From contig JAHIVQ010000049.1 in assembly GCA_018816585.1 (NCBI GenBank), forward strand, positions 1-11,151: a DNA stretch of 11,151 nt, given 5' to 3'. The translations under genes and the position numbers were made by a program. This document shows positions 1 to 5,397 of the stretch, piece by piece (within the stretch, counting starts at the first letter, position 1; the number at the start of each line of letters is the position of its first letter). Source of the DNA: Nanobdellota archaeon (GTDB taxonomy: Archaea; Nanobdellota; Nanobdellia; SCGC-AAA011-G17; JAFCDX01). Below the pieces are notes generated by a model that did not search any database, was not told the DNA's origin, and was given only the letters and a program-made list of their open reading frames with translations.

Positions 1-81
1 ATTATAGATACATATAAACTAAGATCACAAATAATGGATCTAAGATATTATCATAGAGATTTAATGGATACAGGAGGATAA
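1..81 (+). CDS. 3' end of an unrecognised upstream gene (partial)
   Basis: Frame 1 is open from the window edge to a TAA at 79-81, giving a 26-residue tail that ends in MDTGG. The other two forward frames hit stops almost at once, which is meaningful in DNA this A+T rich. The last codons (GGA GGA TAA) contain the Shine-Dalgarno sequence of the next gene, whose ATG lies one base after this stop, so the two genes would form a tightly coupled operon. I do not recognise the product. The short length means it could also be chance open frame. Confidence 0.45.
   Translation: MIDTYKLRSQIMDLRYYHRDLMDTGG
72..78 (+). promoter_or_regulatory. Shine-Dalgarno site (AGGAGGA)
   Basis: AGGAGGA ends four bases before the ATG at 83 and overlaps the end of the preceding frame. 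It fixes the start of the DUF5667-like gene and contrasts with most genes in the window, which have a TATA box close to the start codon and no visible ribosome binding site. Confidence 0.75.
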
Positions 82-82
82 A

Positions 83-823
83 ATGAAAAAATTATTAACA
101 ATATTATTAGTAGCAATGTTTTTAGCATTGCCAATGGCATTAGCTGAAGAGTTAGCTACACAGACAACATCTGATGACCAGATTGTTTTAGAACAGACAG
201 TTGATTCAGAAAATCTTAGTGATTCTGAATCTCAGGACATAGCAGAGACAATACAGGAGTCAACTGAATCTACTGAAGAAGTTTCAGTAACACCTGATAT
301 GTCATTAAGATGGGGTTTAAAGACCTGGTCTGAAAAATTGAGCTTGCTTTTGACTTTTAATAAGTTCAAGAAAGCTGAAAAAAAATTAGAACAGGCAAAA
401 GAAAGGCTTCAAGAAATGAAGCAGATGGCGGAAAAGAAAAATCTGAAGGCTTTGGCAAGGGCACAAAAAGCTCATGCTTTACTTGTTGTTGAACTTGCAG
501 AAGATGAAGAAACTATTGCAAATGAAAATTTGACTGCTGCTCAAAGAATAGAAGTTGAGCTGCAAAAACATATGCAAATTTTGGAAAATGTACAAGCAAA
601 ATTAGCTGCTAAAGGAGTCTCAACACAAGGTGTGGATACTGCTTTAGTAAAATCTAGAAATGCTATGGAAAAATTCCAAAATATAAGTGATGCAAGAAAA
701 GCTAAACTTTCTGAAAAAGTACAAGAAAGAGCAGAAGAAAGAAATGAAATTAGAGAAGGATTAAATTCTTCTGAATTTGCAGAACAAAATATAGAAGAAA
801 ATAGACAAGAAGGTAATAAATAA
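83..823 (+). CDS. Secreted DUF5667-like coiled-coil protein
   Basis: This 246-residue protein begins with a Sec signal peptide: MKK, a hydrophobic run at residues 4-18, and an A-L-A cleavage site after residue 21. An acidic, Ser/Thr-rich linker follows (about 22-70). Residues 71-145 (from PDMSLRWGLKTWSEKLSLLL on) match the pattern I know from the DUF5667 family, in which a short segment with Trp/Tyr and Leu residues is followed by a lysine- and glutamate-rich helical domain. The remainder (about 145-246) is heptad-like, charged and ends hydrophilic, with no second membrane segment, so the protein is probably released or cell-surface associated. DUF5667 has no established function that I know of. 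The start is set by the strong Shine-Dalgarno site, and the gene is probably co-transcribed with the frame ending at 81. It is followed by a hairpin and T-run. The family assignment is fairly confident; the role is unknown. Confidence 0.8.
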   Translation: MKKLLTILLVAMFLALPMALAEELATQTTSDDQIVLEQTVDSENLSDSESQDIAETIQESTESTEEVSVTPDMSLRWGLKTWSEKLSLLLTFNKFKKAEKKLEQAKERLQEMKQMAEKKNLKALARAQKAHALLVVELAEDEETIANENLTAAQRIEVELQKHMQILENVQAKLAAKGVSTQGVDTALVKSRNAMEKFQNISDARKAKLSEKVQERAEERNEIREGLNSSEFAEQNIEENRQEGNK

Positions 824-830
824 ATTTTTT

Positions 831-853
831 GGAAGGTTTAACCTTCCTTTTTA
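831..853 (+). terminator. Hairpin plus T-run, terminator-like
   Basis: GGAAGG (831-836) pairs with CCTTCC (842-847) across a five-base loop and is followed by TTTTT. It lies 8 bases after the stop codon of the DUF5667-like gene. Archaeal termination mainly needs the T-run; the hairpin resembles a bacterial intrinsic terminator. Confidence 0.6.
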
Positions 854-870
854 TTTCTATAACCAAAATC

Positions 871-880
871 TTTATAAATA
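871..880 (+). promoter_or_regulatory. TATA box of the orphan gene
   Basis: TTTATAAATA is preceded by a purine-containing BRE-like stretch (CCAAAATC). Its centre is about 30 bases before the ATG at 906, so the transcript would start at or just before that ATG. This argues for a nearly leaderless mRNA and against the GTG at 897 as start. Confidence 0.7.
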
Positions 881-905
881 GTGTATCTATTGAATAGTGA
901 TTAAA

Positions 906-1598
906 ATGACAAAAAAATTTATATCTGGTTCCAGTGGAGAAATATTTGAAGATATTTTATCTTTAAATAATGATAATAAAAAGGATAATCAAGAGATTTC
1001 TAAATATGGTGAAAGAATTTTTGAAGAGGAAACCTCTAAACTTGGATATCTAACTTTAAGAGATACTATTGATAAATATCCTCAATTTTTTATATCTCAA
1101 TTAGAAGAATTATCTGAAGAAGGATTACAATTCTTTAATTTAGGAGAAGATATAGGAAGCCCAATTGCATGGTTATTACTTAATAATCCAAGAGGATTCC
1201 TATTTGCTTGTGAGAGATATAAGGTATTATATAAAGAAGTGATAGATAATATACTAAAAGATGGCGGAAGATTACCTTATGAAGCTCAAATAGAAATATC
1301 TCATTTGAAAGATGAATTTAATAGTTATTTACAAGACATTGATTTTAATAAATATAGAAAAAAATTAGGGGGCCATATAGATAGCTTATATTATCAAGCA
1401 GAACTTATAAGGAATGATAAAGAAAAAGAAGATTATATAAAACAAAATATTGATCTATTAAAACAAAGATATGCTTGGCTTCTTGATACAAAAGAAAACA
1501 TAATGATTAAATCTAAAATTAATGAATTTTTTAATGAATTAAAAATATTAGATAAGTTAATTTTAGATAAAGGACTATACGAAAAAAATCCTTTTTAA
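906..1598 (+). CDS. Hypothetical protein, unrecognised
   Basis: The frame encodes 230 residues from ATG 906; an in-frame GTG at 897 would add three. ATG is preferred because the TATA box at 871-880 places the transcript start near it. The protein is mostly helical in appearance, charged, and has no signal peptide, membrane segment or cysteine cluster, so it is probably cytoplasmic. Visible landmarks are an N-terminal low-complexity stretch rich in Asn, Asp and Lys (about residues 20-35), a hydrophobic segment around IAWLLLNNPRGFLFACERY, and a Lys/Glu-rich C-terminal third. I see no catalytic motif and recognise no family. It is convergent with cysS and their stop codons overlap by four bases, a compact arrangement. 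It may be lineage specific. Confidence 0.75.
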   Translation: MTKKFISGSSGEIFEDILSLNNDNKKDNQEISKYGERIFEEETSKLGYLTLRDTIDKYPQFFISQLEELSEEGLQFFNLGEDIGSPIAWLLLNNPRGFLFACERYKVLYKEVIDNILKDGGRLPYEAQIEISHLKDEFNSYLQDIDFNKYRKKLGGHIDSLYYQAELIRNDKEKEDYIKQNIDLLKQRYAWLLDTKENIMIKSKINEFFNELKILDKLILDKGLYEKNPF

Positions 1599-3011
1599 AT
1601 TTTCTTCCAGATAATTCCTTCTTTTGTATCTTCTAATAATATCCCTTTTTTCTTTAGTAATTCACGAATCTCATCTGCTTTTTTATAATCTTTATTCTTT
1701 CTAGCTTCTTCTCTCTTTTTGATTAAATTCATTAATTCTTTAGTTATACTTTCTTTTTCTCCTAAATTTAATCCTAAAACACTATCAAAATCTTTAATTG
1801 TTTTTATTACTTTTTTAGAATCTTCTTTACTTATTTTCAATTTATAAATTTCGTTAATCAAATTAAAAATAGAAGCAAGAGCTTTTGATATATTTAAGTC
1901 ATCATCCATTGCTTCTTCAAATTCTTTTTTAACATTTTTTATTAAAGAATCAACTTTCTTATTATTTTTACTTTCTTTTACAGATTCTAGTTTTAGTATA
2001 AATTCATCAAGCCTTGAAATGGATTTTTTTGCTGCTTCTAATCCCTCAAAAGTAAAATTAAATGGAATCCTATAATTTATGCTCATTAATGAATATCTTA
2101 TTTCTCTTCCATTATATCCTTTATTTAATATATCTCTTAGTGTATAAAAATTACCTAAACTTTTAGACATTTTTTTCCCATCAACTAGGATAAATTCATT
2201 GTGCACCCAGTAATCTACAAACTTTTTTCCTGTTGCAGCTTCTGATTGTGCTATTTCATTTTGATGATGTGGAAATATTAAATCAATCCCTCCTGTATGA
2301 ATATCAAATGTATTTCCTAAATATTTCATTGACATTGCAGAACATTCTACATGCCAACCAGGTCTTCCAATTCCTATACTTGTTTTCCAATAAACATCAC
2401 CATCATTTTTATCATAAAATTTCCACAAGCAAAAATCCTGAACATTTTCTTTTTCATATTCATCTTTTTTTACACGTCCAGAAGCTTCTGCTTTTAATTC
2501 TTTTAAATCTAAATTAGCAAATTTTCCATAATCCTTGAATTTTTTAATATTAAAATAAATTCCATCATCAGTCTTGTAAGCATACCCTTTTTTCAATAAA
2601 ATTTTAATAAGAGAAATCATTTCTTTTATGTGCTCTGTAGCTCTTGGATATTTAAAAGAAGGTTCAATATTTAATGTTTTAATATCTTCAAAATAAGCAT
2701 TTTCATATTTTTTTGTAAATTCCTTCAGAGAGATATTTTCCTTTTGCGAATCTCTTATAGTCTTGTCATCAACATCTGTAATATTAGTTACTTGCTTTAC
2801 TTTATATCCTTTATATTCCAAATATCTCCTTAAAATATCTGCGCAGATAAAAGCCCTGAAATTGCCAATATGGCCATAATTGTACACGGAATGCCCAATT
2901 CTCTTATTTAGAGATATTGTTTAGCCCGCATGTGTACATTTTGACATAATTGTTATTTATAGGCTTAAATGTTTCTATTTTTCTTGTTAATGTATTATAT
3001 AATTTTAATAT
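1595..3011 (-). CDS. cysS: Cysteinyl-tRNA synthetase, interrupted by a BHB intron
   Basis: CysRS charges tRNA-Cys with cysteine in the cytoplasm. The uninterrupted frame 2887-1595 encodes 430 residues and starts inside the Rossmann fold just before the HIGH-type motif (GHIGN); it carries ITDVDDK, a zinc-site Cys (HVECSAM), FPHHQNE with the zinc-site His and Glu, and KMSKS. A start there would lack the first zinc ligand. The missing part lies in another frame at 3011-2926: ILKLYNTLTR ... FKPINNNYVKMYTCG. It aligns without gaps to E. coli CysRS residues 1-29 (about 17 identical), with the zinc Cys at position 28 in both. Between the parts sits a BHB intron (2925-2889); removal restores frame, giving about 459-461 residues, the family length. 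Residue 1 falls on ATA (3011), 5 bases after GGAGGTGA; a GTG at 3020 is the other candidate start. The 5' end overlaps the homing-endonuclease-like gene. Confidence 0.93.
2889..2925 (-). other. Bulge-helix-bulge mRNA intron in cysS
   Basis: On the cysS strand, TGTACAC (2938-2932) pairs with GTGTACA (2887-2881), 7 bp, followed by a 3-nt bulge TCC (2890-2888). The central 4-bp helix is ATGC (2931-2928) with GCAT (2894-2891). The opposite 3-nt bulge is GGG (2927-2925), and then CTAA (2924-2921) pairs with TTGG (2898-2895), topped by hairpin TCTCT/AGAGA (2914-2910, 2904-2900). This is the canonical archaeal splicing motif, in which each bulge is cut after its second base. That rule removes 37 nt (2925-2889) and restores the cysS frame. 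The unspliced frame stops at the TAA at 2908-2906. The fold and the frame repair are visible in sequence; splicing itself is inferred. Confidence 0.82.
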
Positions 3012-4341
3012 TTTTTTCACCTCCAATTATATTTTGTAATTTATTCTTTTTATGTTCTAATGAATATCCTATCTCTTTATAAAATTTTTTAATGCTTTCT
3101 TTTTTATTTATAAATAAATCAAAACCCACACTAAAACTTCCAGAGAAATTTTTATTTAAAGATCTACCAAATAATCTGTTTTCTATACCCAATTCATTTA
3201 AAATATTTGATTCTTCTAATAAAAGATTTGGGGGGGATTTTATATTTTGTATTAAATTAATATCATTTTTTATCTTTTCTAAAGCCATTTTTATACTAAT
3301 CCTTTGGTTTATATGTCTTGTTGGAAATTTATTACTTTTCATATCTTTTTCTAATTTGTTAAGAGTATCTTTCTGACTATTTGTCAAATTTTTTAAATGT
3401 CTATATCTAGATAATATTATATAAGAATTATAAAGTTTTTTATCATAATAAACACTTGATTCATCTTCAAATACAGCCTTTAAGTAAGATTTTTTAAGGT
3501 TTACATTACCATATTTTATTAACCATGGAACTCCTTCATTAACTTTAGCCTTATGGCCCAAAATACCACCAACTTTTAATAAACTTTCTCCAATTATAGA
3601 AGATCCTATTCTAATCATAATACAATTTCTAATCTCTCCTTTTAATATAAATACTTCCCCATATAAATTATTGATTATTTTTATAAATTGATTAATTGAC
3701 TCTTCTTCAGAGGTAGAATAACATGTTCTTATAGTATTTCTTGCTTTTTTGTCTAAGTGAATCCAACCATCAGAAACTATATGCCCTAATAAATTAGCAC
3801 CTTCTACATTTAAAAGATTTATAGGGAATTTTGGATTCTTTATAGAGATCTTACTCCCTTTTTTTGTATAATCTATTTTTGAATTTATATGATCATAAGG
3901 GATGTTTAAATAATATAATAAACTTTTTATCTTTTTTACAGAAATCATTTTTATTTTTTTATTATTTACAAAATTATAGAAAGTCGGATAACTCATATTT
4001 AATATTTTAGAAAGTCGGAATATATTTTCTGCTTTATTTATTGCCTTATTAATTAAATCTTTTAATAAATCATCTTTTAATTTTAATAGAAAGTTGTCTT
4101 TTAACTGAAACCAGTTAGTTTCCCATGGAGGGATTAATCTATCTTGATTTATCCAATATTCAAATATTATATTATTATCTTGTAAAATTATAATTTTATC
4201 TTTGTCTAAATTTTTTATAATAATACTATTTATTTGAAATGGTTTAACTTCATCAAAAATAATAAAATATTTACCTTTTTCTTTAATAATATTTTTAGTT
4301 TTAATTAATTTAGTTAAATAGAATTTTACCTCTTTTTTCAT
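2995..4341 (-). CDS. LAGLIDADG homing-endonuclease-like protein with internal HTH
   Basis: The 448-residue protein has the two-repeat layout of a monomeric LAGLIDADG endonuclease. Repeat 1 is LLGHIVSDGW (184-193) with the likely metal-binding acid D191; repeat 2 is YLKAVFEDESSV (287-298) with E294 in the equivalent position. Residues between and after them (RIGSSIIGESLL, the VPWLIKYGN loop, the C-terminal FDLFINKKESIKKFYKEIGY) fit the family. Residues about 105-150 look like a DNA-binding helix-turn-helix (ILNMSYPTFYNFVNNKK). The first 100 residues are unrecognised. Motif 1 has His instead of the usual hydrophobic residue and motif 2 has Ser instead of Gly, so activity is uncertain; a role as maturase or DNA-binding regulator is possible. 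Its end overlaps the cysS 5' end by 17 bases (to ATA 3011). It lies outside, not inside, the cysS intron. A TATA box predicts a nearly leaderless start at 4341. Confidence 0.82.
   Translation of the reverse strand: MKKEVKFYLTKLIKTKNIIKEKGKYFIIFDEVKPFQINSIIIKNLDKDKIIILQDNNIIFEYWINQDRLIPPWETNWFQLKDNFLLKLKDDLLKDLINKAINKAENIFRLSKILNMSYPTFYNFVNNKKIKMISVKKIKSLLYYLNIPYDHINSKIDYTKKGSKISIKNPKFPINLLNVEGANLLGHIVSDGWIHLDKKARNTIRTCYSTSEEESINQFIKIINNLYGEVFILKGEIRNCIMIRIGSSIIGESLLKVGGILGHKAKVNEGVPWLIKYGNVNLKKSYLKAVFEDESSVYYDKKLYNSYIILSRYRHLKNLTNSQKDTLNKLEKDMKSNKFPTRHINQRISIKMALEKIKNDINLIQNIKSPPNLLLEESNILNELGIENRLFGRSLNKNFSGSFSVGFDLFINKKESIKKFYKEIGYSLEHKKNKLQNIIGGEKNIKII
3017..3024 (-). promoter_or_regulatory. 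Full-length Shine-Dalgarno (GGAGGTGA) for cysS
   Basis: The eight bases GGAGGTGA match the complement of the usual archaeal 16S rRNA 3' end (UCACCUCC). They sit inside the last codons of the upstream homing-endonuclease-like gene and end five bases before the ATA at 3011, the codon aligned with Met1 of E. coli CysRS. The GTG within the motif (3020) is the only nearby standard in-frame start codon. Confidence 0.7.
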
Positions 4342-4362
4342 ATAATATGTATAACAAAGGTC

Positions 4363-4372
4363 TATATAAATA
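4363..4372 (-). promoter_or_regulatory. TATA box of the homing-endonuclease-like gene
   Basis: TATTTATATA on the minus strand is centred about 26 bases before the ATG at 4341, predicting an essentially leaderless transcript. cysS has no obvious promoter of its own and may be transcribed from here. Confidence 0.6.
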
Positions 4373-4373
4373 T

Positions 4374-4409
4374 TACTATAAGTCCACAGAGATACATTTT
4401 AACATAATA
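4374..4409 (-). pseudogene. Degenerate, intron-free copy of the cysS 5' end
   Basis: Read on the minus strand in the frame matching cysS, this stretch gives YYVKMYLCGLIV, against NYVKMYTCG in cysS and a family consensus of MYxCGPTV. The 16 bases at 4408-4393 match 2950-2935 in cysS at 15 positions. Leu-Ile in place of Pro-Thr can arise by one C-to-T change in each codon. No intron interrupts this copy. A weaker LILNT resemblance lies further upstream at 4439-4425. It sits between the pilin-like gene and the homing-endonuclease-like gene. A chance match in A+T-rich DNA cannot be excluded. Confidence 0.42.
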
Positions 4410-4441
4410 ATGAAAAGAAGAAATAGTATTTAAAATTAGCT

Positions 4442-4954
4442 TTATTTTACTGTAACTATAATAGAATCACTATCATAGAATTGATTATCTTTTAATGCTT
4501 TAATTGTAAATGAGAATGAGCTTCCAGGAGTCACACCTTTAGGTATAGTTAAAACAACAGGTAAACCTTTTTTATCTCCAATTGCTATTTCCTGCTCTGG
4601 TGGCAAGGTAAACCATTTTGCATCTCCCCCTTCTCCAGCTGTTATTTCTAATTTAAATTTATTTGTTTCTCCAATATTACCAAAATTTTGTACACCTACA
4701 TTTATTGTTAATTTTTTCCCTGATTCTACATCAAAACTTAAACCAGATACATAAAATTTCTCATTATTTCCCATTTGTTCTAATATCATTTTCTGTGCCG
4801 ATGCAAATTGACTACTAGTTAATTCATCAATACTACCAAATATACTAGATATCCAAGTTAAACCCAACACAAGTAGTGTAACCCCAAGAATAATTACAAT
4901 AATAGTACTCATAGAAAGTTCAATTGCACCCTTTTTTGATTTAATTCTTCTCAT
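4442..4954 (-). CDS. Type IV pilin-like (class III signal peptide) protein
   Basis: The 170-residue protein begins with a basic leader, MRRIKSKKG, followed by AIELSMSTIIVIILGVTLLV. This is a class III signal: a prepilin peptidase would cut after Gly9, leaving a hydrophobic N-terminal helix (about residues 13-34) that packs into a filament core or anchors the protein. After a linker helix, residues about 65-170 form alternating polar and hydrophobic strands (KLTINVGVQNFGNIGE, PVVLTIPKGVTPGSSFSFTI, SIIVTVK) like an Ig-type beta sandwich of the CARDB or NEW3 sort. The sequence fits surface filaments or cell-wall-exposed adhesins of archaea. No pilus assembly ATPase or prepilin peptidase gene is nearby, so it depends on machinery encoded elsewhere. 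The start is supported by a TATA box 27 bases upstream. The family level is confident; the exact pilin type is not. Confidence 0.82.
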   Translation of the reverse strand: MRRIKSKKGAIELSMSTIIVIILGVTLLVLGLTWISSIFGSIDELTSSQFASAQKMILEQMGNNEKFYVSGLSFDVESGKKLTINVGVQNFGNIGETNKFKLEITAGEGGDAKWFTLPPEQEIAIGDKKGLPVVLTIPKGVTPGSSFSFTIKALKDNQFYDSDSIIVTVK

Positions 4955-4976
4955 CTGTTAAATTATAGTTTTGATT

Positions 4977-4986
4977 TATTTATATA
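4977..4986 (-). promoter_or_regulatory. TATA box of the pilin-like gene
   Basis: TATATAAATA on the minus strand is centred about 27 bases before the ATG at 4954, predicting a leaderless mRNA. It lies just 3' of the tRNA-Phe gene, so the two are probably transcribed separately. Confidence 0.65.
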
Positions 4987-5018
4987 TCTTTTGGAAGTAT
5001 AATATGGGCAGAGCGGGA

Positions 5019-5048
5019 TTTACATTGATTAATTGTTATTAGACCAAT
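5019..5048 (-). other. tRNA-Phe intron 3 (30 nt, T loop 59/60)
   Basis: The T stem GTGGG/CCCGC is the outer helix, and TTCA with TGTA (one mismatch) is the central helix. Bulges are AAA (cut AA|A) and AAT (cut AA|T). TTGGT pairs with ATCAA as the inner helix. Splicing restores the seven-base T loop TTCAAAT. Confidence 0.75.
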
Positions 5049-5061
5049 TTTGAACCCACGA

Positions 5062-5090
5062 TTTGGCAAGACACAGAATCTGTTGTCTTT
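5062..5090 (-). other. tRNA-Phe intron 2 (29 nt, variable loop)
   Basis: The inner hairpin is AAGACA (5089-5084) with TGTCTT (5073-5068). Next to it, TGGA pairs with GCCA with one mismatch as the central helix. Bulges are TGA (cut TG|A) and AAT (cut AA|T). Removal leaves a five-base variable loop, ATGTC, with C48 able to pair with G15. Confidence 0.72.
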
Positions 5091-5111
5091 CATCCACGGC
5101 TTCAGCGTGGT

Positions 5112-5126
5112 TTAAGATATTTCTAT
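5112..5126 (-). other. tRNA-Phe intron 1 (15 nt, between positions 25 and 26)
   Basis: The central helix is GAGA (5132-5129... D-arm 3' region) with TCTT (5117-5114), including a G-U pair. The 5' bulge is GCA, cut GC|A; the 3' bulge is AAA, cut AA|A; the outer helix is TGG/CCA. The intron core TAGAAATA could close as a two-base-pair stem with a GAAA tetraloop. The splice leaves a single A26 between D arm and anticodon arm, as expected. Confidence 0.72.
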
Positions 5127-5177
5127 GCTCTCCCAGGCTGAGCTACCTGCCCATATAATCAAACATCATTTAAAAAC

Positions 5178-5187
5178 TATATAAATA
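5178..5187 (-). promoter_or_regulatory. TATA box of tRNA-Phe
   Basis: TATTTATATA on the minus strand is centred about 30 bases before G1 of the tRNA (5152), so transcription would start a few bases upstream of the mature 5' end. Confidence 0.65.
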
Positions 5188-5190
5188 TTT

Positions 5191-5373
5191 CTAATTGCTC
5201 CTTTCTAAAAATTTTTCTAATCTCCATCTTTTAATTGGGTGTGTAAATAATGTTTGTTTATTTGCATTTATCATACTATTTTTAGAACATTGGATATACC
5301 AATTCCTTTTAGTATCAGAATAAGGATCAGTAAAATTTAGTCTAAAATCTTTATTTAAAACTCTTTTTATCAT
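5191..5373 (-). CDS. Small basic hypothetical protein (60 aa)
   Basis: The frame encodes 60 residues rich in Lys, Arg and Asn, with three Trp/Tyr-containing patches (NWYIQCSKN, IKRWRLEKF) and a single Cys. I recognise no family. Support for it being real comes from context: a TATA box (5398-5406) is about 29 bases upstream of the ATG, the usual leaderless spacing in this window, and the stop codon falls just before the TATA box of tRNA-Phe, so the gene fits the gap neatly. No membrane segment or signal peptide is visible. A basic protein this small could bind nucleic acid, but nothing in the sequence proves that. Chance open frame remains possible. Confidence 0.45.
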   Translation of the reverse strand: MIKRVLNKDFRLNFTDPYSDTKRNWYIQCSKNSMINANKQTLFTHPIKRWRLEKFLERSN

Positions 5374-5397
5374 AATAATGATTATATAAAAAATTAA

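Larger units (their letters stand above)
5005..5152 (-). tRNA. tRNA-Phe (GAA) with three predicted introns
   Basis: The anticodon arm is at 5110-5094: stem CCACG/CGTGG around loop CTGAAGC, anticodon GAA (5103-5101). Removing three segments (5126-5112, 5090-5062, 5048-5019) leaves a complete 74-nt cloverleaf. Acceptor stem: GGGCAGG (5152-5146) with TCTGCCC (5012-5006), including one G-U pair. D arm: GCTC/GAGC with a nine-base loop. Variable loop: ATGTC. T arm: GTGGG/CCCGC around TTCAAAT. The discriminator is A (5005) and CCA is not encoded. Conserved tertiary partners are present (U8-A14, G15-C48, G18/G19 with U55/C56). Each intron is bounded by a BHB-like structure cut after the second base of each bulge. 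None is at the usual 37/38 position. A simple scan for an intact cloverleaf would miss this gene. Confidence 0.88.

Noticed and set aside
897..899. GTG start for the orphan gene
   Set aside because: The TATA box at 871-880 places the transcript start about at the ATG at 906; the GTG would probably lie upstream of or at the very 5' end of the RNA.
2233..2517. 94-codon open frame on the plus strand inside cysS
   Set aside because: It is antisense to conserved CysRS sequence, rich in His, Leu and Phe as expected from reverse reading, and has no promoter.
2885..2887. GTG at 2887 as the true start of cysS
   Set aside because: It would delete the first 28-31 residues including a zinc ligand, while that sequence is present and well conserved just upstream.
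3092..3376. 94-codon plus-strand frame inside the homing-endonuclease-like gene
   Set aside because: Antisense to the LAGLIDADG C-terminal region; the hydrophobic composition comes from reading Lys/Asn codons backwards.
2889..4385. One large cysS intron from the upstream degenerate copy to 2889, with the nuclease gene inside
   Set aside because: The upstream copy pairs poorly with the 3' splice region, lacks a good N-terminal exon and start, and an intact exon 1 with a perfect BHB lies right next to exon 2.
5060..5127. Reading the tRNA with TAGAA/TTCTG as anticodon stem and one long intron at 37/38
   Set aside because: It leaves an anticodon with no sensible identity, no BHB at 37/38 and a 14-base variable loop, whereas CCACG/CGTGG around CTGAAGC gives a perfect tRNA-Phe.
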